Notes: generated by a model from the letters alone, not told the origin. Positions 7,359 to 14,483 are shown, counted from the first letter of the stretch. The stretch: DNA of 23,477 nucleotides from Solobacterium sp. (GCA_017543025.1 JAFYGX010000157.1:1-23477), one strand, 5' to 3'. Numbers and translations: made by a program.

Positions 7359-7649
7359 ATGGCAAGACCTAAAGGAAGCAAGAACAAGGCAAGTTCCAGA
7401 AAGGAAAAGATTGCAGAAAAATCCATTGATCTGATTGCCAAAGAGATCGCAGAAACAGAAGAAACAATCGCTTCTCTGAACGACAAATTAAAGGAGCAGA
7501 AAACCAAGCTCAAGAGGCTGCAGAAAGAAAAAGCAATTGCAGAAAAAGCGGAAGAGAAGGCAAAGAAAGAAAACGAAAAGAAACGCCTTCTGGAAGCTCT
7601 GGAAAACAGCACTAAATCTGCAGAGGAAATCTTGGATTTTCTGAAATAA
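7359..7649 (+). CDS. Small basic coiled-coil protein with AT-hook-like N-terminus
   Basis: A 96-residue, highly charged protein. It opens with MARPKGSKNKASSRKEK, whose RPKGSKNK resembles an AT-hook-type minor-groove binding motif. A long Lys/Glu/Ala heptad-like helix follows (about 20-85; IAETEETIASLNDKLKEQKTK, then KRLQKEKAIAEKAEEKAKKE), ending in STKSAEEILDFLK. This suggests a DNA-binding, self-associating protein, by inference only. The start has AGAAGGAGATAATT directly upstream. It stands alone: a terminator at 7155 separates it from the preceding genes, and the gene-poor region follows. The perfect palindrome at 7226-7252 lies in its upstream region. No named family is known to me. Confidence 0.75.
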   Translation: MARPKGSKNKASSRKEKIAEKSIDLIAKEIAETEETIASLNDKLKEQKTKLKRLQKEKAIAEKAEEKAKKENEKKRLLEALENSTKSAEEILDFLK

Positions 7650-7903
7650 GCTTCAGTATCACTCATCGAAACAGAAAGAGAAATGTCATCTGTGATGAAT
7701 TATCTCAGATGGGTAAATAATCTTGAATGAAGCCCTAATTCGTGGAAATTTCGTGGAAAATGTGGCTTCCTTATGTTTTTATATGCTTCCAAGAGATTCG
7801 TTGTTATTATCCTGAATATGCTGAAATATTCCCTAAAATGCGCCAATATGCGTTTGGATGGCTTTTTATTCTATTTGACCGATTTACTTAGCGCTCACTG
7901 CTT

Positions 7904-7933
7904 AAAAACCGCATAAATTTGCGGTTTTACTTT
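7904..7933. terminator. Terminator-like stem (both strands)
   Basis: AAAACCGCA (7905-7913) pairs with TGCGGTTTT (7920-7928) around TAAATT. T-rich sequence follows on the plus strand, and an A run on the 5' side gives a T tail on the minus strand as well. Confidence 0.6.
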
Positions 7934-7960
7934 ATTTTTCAAATTTAGTTATATATAGCT

Positions 7961-7984
7961 AAAACGGCCAAAAAACCGTTTTTG
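7961..7984. terminator. Second terminator-like stem (both strands)
   Basis: AAAACGG (7961-7967) pairs with CCGTTTT (7976-7982) around CCAAAAAA, with T tails available on either strand. It lies 32 bases after the previous stem. Confidence 0.5.
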
Positions 7985-8084
7985 CCGACATCGCCTTTCA
8001 AATTTCTTGTAAAAACATTCTTGCGACAGTTTGTCAGAAACGAAAAGTGTTTGTGCAAATGGATAAATAAACGCCAGAATAGAA

Positions 8085-8306
8085 ATACTGTGACCGATGA
8101 AACACAGTATCCGCCTTAAAGATGTGTGACGGTTGTAAACAAAGGTAAACAAAGGCAAGCAGTGACCGTGTACCCACGGTCGGTTAATTAAGGGCTCTCG
8201 CCCTTAAACCCAGAACGACACTACGTGTCGGACTCTATTCCTTGAGGAAATAGTTTAATCGTATCTCAGACCTGTCGGTTGAGTCGACGGGCTTGAGGTT
8301 CTTTTA
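8085..8306 (+). ncRNA. Candidate structured RNA: six consecutive hairpins, last one a terminator
   Basis: Stems seen directly: H0 ATACTGTG/CACAGTAT (8085-8092 with 8103-8110). H1 GACCGTG/CACGGTC (8164-8170 with 8175-8181). H2 TTAAGGG/CCCTTAA (8188-8194 with 8201-8207), extended outward by GGT/ACC. H3 CGACAC/GTGTCG (8216-8221 with 8225-8230). H4 CTATTCC/GGAAATAG (8235-8241 with 8246-8253, one bulge). H5 is a 15-position stem, 8263-8277 with 8285-8299, with one mismatch and a few G-U pairs, followed by TTCTTTT. H1 to H4 abut with almost no spacer, which is unusual for chance. I could not match it to tmRNA, 6S, RNase P, SRP, T-box or the common riboswitches. It could instead be DNA hairpins of a mobile-element end or recombination site, or a long leader of the radical SAM gene. 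No promoter was identified with confidence, and strand is inferred from the terminator orientation. Confidence 0.4.
8135..8154. repeat. Tandem 10-base direct repeat GTAAACAAAG x2
   Basis: GTAAACAAAG occurs at 8135-8144 and again at 8145-8154; a weaker third unit GCAAGCAGTG follows. It directly precedes hairpin H1 of the structured region. Confidence 0.7.
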
Positions 8307-8338
8307 TAAGGAAGAACGTAATATATGTTTATATTCTG

Positions 8339-8368
8339 GTCACCCTGAAATCTGTCAGGGTGACTTTT
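8339..8368 (+). terminator. Perfect 10-bp terminator downstream of the hairpin array
   Basis: GTCACCCTGA (8339-8348) pairs exactly with TCAGGGTGAC (8355-8364) around AATCTG, followed by TTTT. It backs up the terminator-like H5 stem and separates the hairpin region from the radical SAM gene. Confidence 0.8.
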
Positions 8369-8380
8369 CATGATCTGGAA

Positions 8381-8581
8381 ATGATGCTGAGTAAGATTCG
8401 CAGAGACAAAAACGGCATTGTATTTGTGCAGTGTACTGGTTCGCTGACCCTTTACGAGGGTGCTTTTCGGAATATGAATTGGAATGATACCATAAGCTGA
8501 TAAGTACAGCACCATGCAAAAGCGGAATCGGATAAAATGCAGCTGGACGATACACAGCCTTATGCGTATATGATTCTGTAA
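8381..8581 (+). pseudogene. Possible remnant reading frame interrupted by TGA TAA
   Basis: ATG 8381 opens MMLSKIRRDKNGIVFVQCTG..., 39 codons ending at TGA 8498-8500, immediately followed by TAA. The same frame then resumes with a protein-like HHAKAESDKMQLDDTQPYAY... to a stop at 8579-8581. No Shine-Dalgarno precedes the ATG and the family is unknown. It may be the tail of a decayed gene or chance. Confidence 0.2.
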
Positions 8582-8651
8582 TGAGCTTTGCGTTTCCAAG
8601 AATGAGGTGCATGCGGGAATACACAGACCAGATGAAGGAGTAAATCGATTT

Positions 8652-9992
8652 ATGAAAACCAGAACAGCTAGAGAAGCAGGATGGAAATATTCAAAATACA
8701 ATCTTTTTACCGAAGAACCAGAACTCGAAAAAGTCGCATGGCTGAATACTCTGAGCGGAAGCTGCTCGGAGTTTTCCAATGCGGAGTACCTGCAGACTCA
8801 GCGGATCCTGGATCTTCCGGAAGATGATCCGCTCATCGCTCATTATGCGGGCAGGGGCCTGATCACCCGTCAGGATGAAACAGAAGAACTCCGAAAGAAA
8901 TATTCGAATGCATGTCAGGCGCATGAGACTCTGATTCTTACGATCTGTCCGACTCTGGCGTGTAATTTTGACTGTCCGTATTGCTTTGAAAAACATATAC
9001 CTGGACGAATGACGCCGGAAGTGATGGACAATCTTATCCGGTTTGTGCGGCGAATTCTGGAAAAGCACTCATTCAGGACACTGTCTGTTCTCTGGTTCGG
9101 GGGAGAACCGTTGCTTGGCATTGATATCATCGATTCGCTTTCTCAGCAGCTGATTGCCCTTGCGGAAGAACATGGCCTGAATTATAAGGCGACGATTATC
9201 ACAAACGGCTATCTGCTCGATGAACATGCCGTGAATGTACTGACACGGGGAAAGGTGATCAAGGCGCAGATTACCCTGGACGGCCTTGCGGAATCGCATA
9301 ATAAAACCAGAGTTCTGGCTAATGGGGGAGGGACATTTGATGTCATTACGGATAATATCCGCAGGCAGAAGATTCCCTTTCTGGTGGATGTCCGCCATAA
9401 TGTGCTCCGGGAAAACCGCTCGGAAATCGAACCGCTCAGGCGTTTCCTGGATCAGCTTGCGGAAGAAAGCGGAAACCATATCATTTACTATGCTGCTCCG
9501 GTATTCGAGAGTGAAGCAGCGAAGGAAAGAAACAGAGATGTTTCGATGCTGTGTGGAGATGAGAATCTGGAGTTTGTATACAAGGATGCGCTGGATAACT
9601 TTCTCAGCAGATCCATGGGTTTGTGCGATGCTGTAAGGAAATATGCTCTGACGATCGATCATGAGGGGAATCTGTACTGCTGTGGACAGAAAGCCGGAGA
9701 CGGATCAGAACTGTATGCGAATATCCGGGACTATGATCCCGATGACGGCGACAGAACTTCAATTCATTCGGAAATCAATCACTATTATCATAGTCTCGAC
9801 AGCCTCTTTGAAACATGCGGAGACTGTGTCTTTCTGCCAAGATGCTGCGGAGAATGTCCGGCAAAAAGGCGAAAGGGGACGACGGAATGTCCGGAATACA
9901 AAGATCATCCGGACAACTATGTTCTTCATATTGTCAGGACTCTGAAGGAGATGAAGGAAAAGAGAGAATCAGCTTCCGAAAACAAGGACTGA
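8652..9992 (+). CDS. Radical SAM/SPASM peptide-modifying enzyme
   Basis: A 446-residue enzyme with complete iron-sulfur ligands. The radical SAM cluster motif CxxxCxxC is CNFDCPYC (Cys 104, 108, 111), followed by the SAM-binding WFGGEP (148-153). The SPASM domain has Cys 325, then G339 and C344 (GX4C), then CX2CX5CX3C at 389/392/398/402, and a last Cys at 413, so two auxiliary [4Fe-4S] clusters are expected. The N-terminal 90 residues (YSKYNLFTEEPELEKVAWLN, then SGSCSEF...) resemble the leader-side domain of peptide maturases. ATG 8652 is chosen because AAGGAG lies 11 bases upstream; the frame is open back to 8607. Family members install thioether or C-C crosslinks on precursor peptides. A cysteine-containing double-glycine precursor gene lies 143 bases downstream and is the obvious substrate. 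Substrate and bond type are inferred. Confidence 0.9.
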   Translation: MKTRTAREAGWKYSKYNLFTEEPELEKVAWLNTLSGSCSEFSNAEYLQTQRILDLPEDDPLIAHYAGRGLITRQDETEELRKKYSNACQAHETLILTICPTLACNFDCPYCFEKHIPGRMTPEVMDNLIRFVRRILEKHSFRTLSVLWFGGEPLLGIDIIDSLSQQLIALAEEHGLNYKATIITNGYLLDEHAVNVLTRGKVIKAQITLDGLAESHNKTRVLANGGGTFDVITDNIRRQKIPFLVDVRHNVLRENRSEIEPLRRFLDQLAEESGNHIIYYAAPVFESEAAKERNRDVSMLCGDENLEFVYKDALDNFLSRSMGLCDAVRKYALTIDHEGNLYCCGQKAGDGSELYANIRDYDPDDGDRTSIHSEINHYYHSLDSLFETCGDCVFLPRCCGECPAKRRKGTTECPEYKDHPDNYVLHIVRTLKEMKEKRESASENKD

Positions 9993-10078
9993 TCCTCCGG
10001 GAAGCCGAAAAAAACGGGCAGCCGGCAGGGATGATGCATATTCGATGATCAGATGAACAATTTTATTCGAATTGTGTG

Positions 10079-10095
10079 GATTTTACCATAAAATC
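10079..10095. promoter_or_regulatory. Inverted repeat upstream of the precursor gene
   Basis: GATTTTA (10079-10085) is the exact reverse complement of TAAAATC (10089-10095) around CCA. It sits about 40 bases before the precursor ATG, a position suited to an operator or a small RNA hairpin. Confidence 0.3.
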
Positions 10096-10134
10096 ACGTA
10101 TAGGATAATGAAGGTGAGAAGGAGGAAAAAACTG

Positions 10135-10326
10135 ATGAACGACAAAGCAATGGTAAACGACAAGATGAAGGATCTGGCAGATGATCTGGTTTCGGGAGTA
10201 GCCGGCGGAGCAGAGGAAACCCAGGCACACTGCGGAGAAAGGATCCTTCGCGATTGCCATGGGCAAAAAAGCATTCTCAGGGATGAGGAGAGCAATTGCA
10301 CGTTCAGAACAAGATTTATCCGCTGA
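10135..10326 (+). CDS. Double-glycine-leader RiPP precursor peptide, three cysteines
   Basis: A 63-residue peptide with a strong AAGGAGG ahead of ATG 10135. The leader is charged and short, ending LADDLVSGVAGG (L at -12, V at -7, V at -4, G24-G25). The predicted core of 38 residues is AEETQAHCGERILRDCHG... with Cys at 33, 41 and 55 and many Arg/Asp. It lies directly after the radical SAM/SPASM gene, which is the usual maturase-precursor arrangement for sacti- or ranthipeptide-like products. Cleavage after GG would need a C39 peptidase or ABC transporter, not present in the window. From about residue 34 onward another frame (+1) also reads like protein (SFAIAMGKKAFSGM...), so the true core is uncertain if a base has been gained or lost. 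Precursor role is inferred from leader and context. Confidence 0.7.
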   Translation: MNDKAMVNDKMKDLADDLVSGVAGGAEETQAHCGERILRDCHGQKSILRDEESNCTFRTRFIR

Positions 10327-10802
10327 CCTGCAGATGATTTCGCAAGATTCTTGCAGGATAGCAGAAAATCAGGCAAATAGCGGTGATCTTATCATTCGCT
10401 GAGATGAATTGATCAGGTGTTTTGGCTTTGCAGAGATATTCGTATTGAGGAAGCGGGGGCTGCCGGCCTGAATGCAATTCTCCAGAGCGAAGATAAAACC
10501 CTGAGTGCCGTATGCATGGGGCTGTATCGGGTTCAAAGAAGTATGAAGCATACAGCAGTGGCAGCTGTCTGAAGGAAATCAAAAACAGAAGTTCGGGAAT
10601 CACCGCATATTTGCGGCAATGACCGGACTCTTTTTGATAAAACTTTCAGCCCTTTTTTGGCGTATATGAGAGGCGGGCTGTCTTCATTGGAACATGCAGA
10701 TACAGGCATAAGGCGCAGAGACTTCAGCGCCGAATCTGTACAGGTACAGTCAGATACAAAAAAGCGCTCTGCAGGGGTAATGCAGATGCGCGGCTGTACG
10801 TA
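10327..10802. other. Region between the RiPP pair and the minus-strand genes
   Basis: No gene is well supported. The +1 frame of the precursor stays open to TGA 10400-10402. A GTG-started 51-codon frame at 10417-10572 (VFWLCRDIRIEEAGAAGLNA...; includes LQSEDKTLSAVCMGLYRVQR) reads plausibly but has no Shine-Dalgarno; it might be a second small peptide or a remnant. A small CCGCA/TGCGG hairpin lies near 10604-10617. The minus-strand terminator of the cupin gene occupies 10758-10791. Confidence 0.35.
10758..10791 (-). terminator. Intrinsic terminator of the cupin gene
   Basis: On the minus strand GCGCATCTGCA pairs with TGCAGAGCGC (one bulged base), followed by TTTTTT. It lies 12 bases past the cupin stop codon. 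Confidence 0.85.
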
Positions 10803-11159
10803 TTACTGTTCGGATGTATAGAGAATCAATGCGATCATCTCGATCGGCTCATCGATTGCCCGGATGGAATGGCATTCGCCGTCGGGGCAGTGGCATACAT
10901 CGCCCGGATGAACGTCGACGATCGTTCCGTTGTCGTTATACTCTCCGTTTCCGGACAAAATATAGTACGTTTCGGAATCACCCTTATGCGTATGGAGACC
11001 GAACTGGCTTCCCGGATGAACAGTGGTGTGTGCGAATACACGTCCTTTGTGTTCCATTTCTTCCGGGCCGTTAAGAAGATCTCTGACGGTGATTTCTCCG
11101 ATCCCGTCAAACGGGGCGGGTTTTGTTGTTACGGTTTTTTCATTGCTTCTTCTGATCAT
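10803..11159 (-). CDS. Small single-domain cupin protein
   Basis: A 118-residue cupin_2 protein. Motif 1 is GLHTHKGDSETYYILSGNG, with the metal-binding HxH and the later Glu; motif 2 is PGDVCHCPDGECHSI, with the final His. All four usual metal ligands are present, so a metal-bound barrel is expected; the substrate is unknown. The start at 11159 is supported by AGAGAGGAGAAGCC directly upstream; the frame is open 23 codons further (to 11228) without a better signal. It follows the DUF2779 gene on the same strand by about 90 bases, a gap holding AT-rich -10-like sequence, so it may have its own promoter. It ends at a strong terminator. Confidence 0.85.
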   Translation of the reverse strand: MIRRSNEKTVTTKPAPFDGIGEITVRDLLNGPEEMEHKGRVFAHTTVHPGSQFGLHTHKGDSETYYILSGNGEYNDNGTIVDVHPGDVCHCPDGECHSIRAIDEPIEMIALILYTSEQ

Positions 11160-11246
11160 GGCTTCTCCTCTCTGACAAAAACTGATTGATCTTCTAAAAG
11201 TATATAATATGCGCTGCTTTCGCTGCATATAAAACGAAGGGAAGGA

Positions 11247-12728
11247 TTACTGACCGGTTATTTCATACAGTCTGTTCAGAATGAGAACCATGGCACGGGT
11301 ATCCAGCCCGCAGTAATCCAGGAGTTCTTTCTGGGTTTTTGCCCGTGTCTCAGGATTCATCTCTTTCATATGAAGAAATGCGGCGGCAGCTTCCTGACCG
11401 GCGTGGATCGCTTCGAGATTTTCGTAGTTCAGATCCGGGTGGTCCGGGAACAGGGCGGGGAGAACAGATTTGATGGAGCCTGACCCGTTCATTTCCCGGC
11501 AATAGTACCATTTCTTTTCAAACGGAACAATCAGATCCCGGATCCGGTTCCGGATCTGCTCCAGCTCTCTGGCAAGGTCCGGAAACAGACTTTCCAGTTC
11601 CCGGATACGGGAACGTTCAAACTCCATGTTCCATGCAAGAACCGTTCCGTAAGACGGAATATCCTGTATGAGACGTTCCGCCAGAGGGCGTCTCGGGTCT
11701 TCGTCCGGGTCTGCCAGAAACTCCCGGTGTTCTGCCGGAGCATTTCTGTGTTTCTGTATGTGGAGCGAATACTGAAACGGAATCTGCGCATAGGGAGAGG
11801 AATGCGCATACAGCGGAAGTGGCGGCTGAAATGCTTCAAAATCCAGAAACGATATCGGCCGCTGGAGCCCGTTCAGAAAGGCGAGAATCGGTTCTGCTTC
11901 GATATGCGGCTCTTTGTCACAGAGTTCATATTCCACCTGCATCCGTGCATGCCGGTTCAGGGAACCGTCTTCCAGAAGCTGCGCATATGTGATGATCCCT
12001 TTCCGGTAATACTCGAATATCGTTCTCTGCTGCGTATGCCGGAGGCTGAAGACATTCGGCTGTTCAAGCATGTGTGTACACCGGGAAAAATACGGACAGA
12101 CAATTCCGGTTCTGCAGGCTTCGGAAAGATCCTGCACCGGTTCGCTGTCCTGTGTCAGGATTGAACGAAGCTGCTGAATATTGCCTTCTGTTTTCTTCTG
12201 ACGGGAAAGCACCGGCTTTGTGACATCTTCAAAAACAAACAGCTGAGAGAGATCAAGTGCATCCTCTCTGACATAGGAGCGGTTCAGATGTACAAGTGTG
12301 ATCTTCTTCACAGAATATCCGCATTTCCGCAATACGAATGTCTGATATGCAAGCACATCCAGATGGGATGCGTGAACAGAGAGCGAACTGCGCACGCCAT
12401 AGAGTTCGATTGTTCTTCCGTCGGTCTTCAGATAATCTGCTGTACAGCAGAGCTGCTCAAGGCGGAAGGATGCATTTCCGAGAACCTGTGTGCTGCGGTT
12501 CGGCAGAATTTCGGTTTCTCTGATCCGTTCCGAAAGCGATTCCGGAGGGACCCGGACACAGCCGGGAAACAGCTGTTCTGCAAGGGCTCTGACTTCACTC
12601 TGGAAGGTCATAGCGGAACCATCAGTACTCTGCGCTGCGGCTGCTTCTTTCTTGCACTGGTTCAGCCAGAGCAGCTTCGGACATCGTAATGCGTCGAGGT
12701 AATCCCGTTCGGTAATTTCCGGTTTCAT
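11247..12728 (-). CDS. DUF2779 protein: RecB/Cas4-like plus DnaQ-like nuclease domains
   Basis: A 493-residue protein. The N-terminal half resembles Cas4/RecB-type PD-(D/E)XK nucleases with an iron-sulfur site: C16 (LRCPKLLWL) and C205, C211, C217 (CRTGIVCPYFSRC). The C-terminal half is the DUF2779 domain, a DnaQ-like exonuclease fold with DFEAF (D296, E298), WNMEFE (366-371), GSGSIKSVLPALFPD and YCGLDT (472-477). In the RecB-like half the usual EVKSS strand reads GVRSS (111-115), so the catalytic Glu and Lys of that site are replaced; the DnaQ-like site looks intact. Family members are thought to act on nucleic acids; no substrate is established. ATG 12728 has no clear Shine-Dalgarno. A divergent small gene starts about 70 bases away. 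Confidence 0.8.
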   Translation of the reverse strand: MKPEITERDYLDALRCPKLLWLNQCKKEAAAAQSTDGSAMTFQSEVRALAEQLFPGCVRVPPESLSERIRETEILPNRSTQVLGNASFRLEQLCCTADYLKTDGRTIELYGVRSSLSVHASHLDVLAYQTFVLRKCGYSVKKITLVHLNRSYVREDALDLSQLFVFEDVTKPVLSRQKKTEGNIQQLRSILTQDSEPVQDLSEACRTGIVCPYFSRCTHMLEQPNVFSLRHTQQRTIFEYYRKGIITYAQLLEDGSLNRHARMQVEYELCDKEPHIEAEPILAFLNGLQRPISFLDFEAFQPPLPLYAHSSPYAQIPFQYSLHIQKHRNAPAEHREFLADPDEDPRRPLAERLIQDIPSYGTVLAWNMEFERSRIRELESLFPDLARELEQIRNRIRDLIVPFEKKWYYCREMNGSGSIKSVLPALFPDHPDLNYENLEAIHAGQEAAAAFLHMKEMNPETRAKTQKELLDYCGLDTRAMVLILNRLYEITGQ

Positions 12729-12786
12729 AGACTTATTGTATTTGAGAAACCGGGGAGAGGATGAACCAAATTGCGGATGACCAATT

Positions 12787-12792
12787 TATAAT
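12787..12792 (+). promoter_or_regulatory. -10 element ahead of the small hypothetical gene
   Basis: TATAAT lies 8 bases before ATG 12801. No matching -35 at 16-18 bases is visible, so the call is weak. Confidence 0.3.
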
Positions 12793-12800
12793 TGGAACAT

Positions 12801-13052
12801 ATGAAAGATCTTAACGGGATAAACAGGCAGCGGTTCAGTTACCGGGGTGTCATGGAACCGAAAGAGGATCTTCAAAGCCGGTTTTTCAGGCTTCCTGCAG
12901 ACTATCAGAGTGCAGTAGAACAGACAGAAGAAGCGAAGACAGCGTATAAGAACGACTATCAGGATCTGAAAAAACGTTACGGTTCTTCGGGCAGTTTGTT
13001 TCGGAAGTTTTACAGCATTCCGAATCTTCTGACGATTCCGGACAGAGTTTAG
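12801..13052 (+). CDS. Small hypothetical protein
   Basis: An 83-residue soluble protein, MKDLNGINRQRFSYRGVMEP then KEDLQSRFFRLPADYQSAVEQ..., ending FRKFYSIPNLLTIPDRV. The middle is helical and charged (EQTEEAKTAYKNDYQDLKKRY). No membrane segment, no cysteine, no family known to me. ATG 12801 lacks a Shine-Dalgarno, but TATAAT at 12787-12792 would place transcription start near the ATG, so translation may be leaderless. A TTG three codons upstream is an alternative start. It is divergent from the DUF2779 gene. Composition is protein-like, but it could be a fragment. Confidence 0.45.
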   Translation: MKDLNGINRQRFSYRGVMEPKEDLQSRFFRLPADYQSAVEQTEEAKTAYKNDYQDLKKRYGSSGSLFRKFYSIPNLLTIPDRV

Positions 13053-13225
13053 CGCTTTGATGAAAACAGCACGCACAGCGGTCTGACAGTCCGGAAAAAA
13101 CCGGATGGATGTTGAAAAGGAACGGGTATCAGAAGAATCGATGGAACAGGCATCGCTATATTCAGGTGCGAAGCAGCTGAGTATGTTCTGATGCTGGTGG
13201 CTGAAGAAACAGAAGTGAAACGAAT

Positions 13226-14460
13226 ATGCTTTTTACAAATGCACGCATCTGCAACGCGAAGGAACGATGTGATATCCGGGTGGAAAATGGAATATTTACT
13301 GAGATCGGACTCCTTGCGGCGAAAGAAGGCGAAGAGGTGCTGAATCTGAACGGCAGACTGGTTCTGCCTCCATTTGTTGAGTCTCATGTGCACCTTGATA
13401 CCTGTCTGACTGCAGGCGATCCGGTTTGGAATGAATCAGGTACATTGTTTGAAGGTATTGAATGCTGGAACAGACGGAAGGCGAAACTTACGGAAGAGGA
13501 TGTCAGGCAGCGAGTGTATAAAATGATCCGGATGTATGCGGCGAACGGAGTTCAGTATATCCGTACTCATGTTGACATCACCGATCCTTCACTTACCGCC
13601 ATGAAGGCGATGATCAGACTCCGGGAAGAACTGAAGGATGTAATCGAACTTCAGATCGTCGCATTTCCGCAGGAAGGGATTCTCTCGTTTCCGGATGGGA
13701 AGAAACTGCTCAGAGAAGCGGTTCTGATGGGGGCAGATGCGGTCGGAGCGATTCCGCATTTTGAATTTACCCGCGAGTACAGTGTGGAATCGGTTAATTA
13801 TGCGATGGAGTTTGCGGCTGAATACAATAAGCTGGTGGACGTACATTGTGATGAGATTGATGATGAAGCTTCCAGGGGGCTGGAAACAGTTGCCGCAAGG
13901 GCGCTGGAACTCGGCCTTTACGATAAGGTGACCGCATCGCACACAACTGCGATGCATTCCTATAACAACGCGTATGTACTCCGGCTGATGCGGCTGCTGA
14001 AGATGAGCAGAATCAATTATGTTGCGAATCCGCTCGTGAATACCCATCTGCAGGGAAGACCGGATACGTATCCGAAGCGGCGGGGAATTACCCGAGTGAA
14101 GGAACTGCTGGCAGAAGGGATCAATGTTTCCTTCGGCCATGATGATATAGCGGATCCATGGTATCCGATGGGAAACGGAAGGCTCAGAGATGTTTATGTT
14201 TCTCGGCCTTCATGTCGCGCAGATCATGGGATTTCAGGAGATTATGAATTCGTATCAGCTGATTACATATAACGGGGCAAAAAACGCTTCATATTGAAGA
14301 TCATTACGGGATTGAGACCGGCAAACCGGCAAGCTTTATCGTACTTGATGCGGATCACTGGCATGACGCGCTTGTGAATGATGCGGCAGTTCTGTATGCG
14401 TTCCGCAATGGCATAAAGCTGGGGGAAACGCGTCCGGCTGTGTATAAGCCTGCATTCTGA
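13226..14460 (+). pseudogene. codA: Cytosine deaminase gene with two single-base frameshifts
   Basis: Residues 1 to about 322 (13226 to about 14190) match CodA-type amidohydrolases, with the whole metal site present: H54, H56, H207, E210, H239 and D306 ([13 protein letters not shown]), each offset by 7 from the E. coli CodA residues 61/63/214/217/246/313. The uninterrupted frame then runs off into unrelated residues and stops at 14272. The expected continuation is in the next frame from about 14196 ([20 protein letters not shown]...), and after an A6 run (14279-14284) in the third frame (TLHIEDHYGIETGKPASFIV..., ending PAVYKPAF at TGA 14460). The total span of 1235 bases fits a 410-residue gene plus two inserted bases. 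CodA hydrolyses cytosine to uracil and ammonia for salvage. No codB permease is adjacent. Whether the lesions are real or sequencing error cannot be told here; the truncated product lacks its last quarter. Confidence 0.8.
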
Positions 14461-14483
14461 GCAGGTTCATGACAGCTTATGAC

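Larger units (their letters stand above)
7650..8651. other. 1-kb AT-rich gene-poor region with many hairpins and a tandem repeat
   Basis: No convincing intact gene on either strand. The first half is clearly more AT-rich than the flanking genes. Contents in order: two terminator-like stems (7905-7928 and 7961-7982), a hairpin ATACTGTG/CACAGTAT (8085-8110), a tandem 10-base repeat (8135-8154), five consecutive hairpins (8164-8299), a perfect 10-bp terminator (8339-8368), and a frame at 8381-8581 that reads protein-like but is cut by TGA TAA. The short frames on the minus strand around 7949-8158 and 8255-8779 lack start signals and recognisable composition. The composition and structure suggest an RNA gene, a mobile-element scar or both. 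Confidence 0.55.

Noticed and set aside
8085..8306. CRISPR array or tracrRNA
   Set aside because: There are no repeated units with spacers and no cas genes; the hairpins differ in sequence.
13053..13225. Short frames upstream of codA as a codB remnant
   Set aside because: None of the three frames shows hydrophobic helices or transporter motifs; only short unconvincing segments are open.
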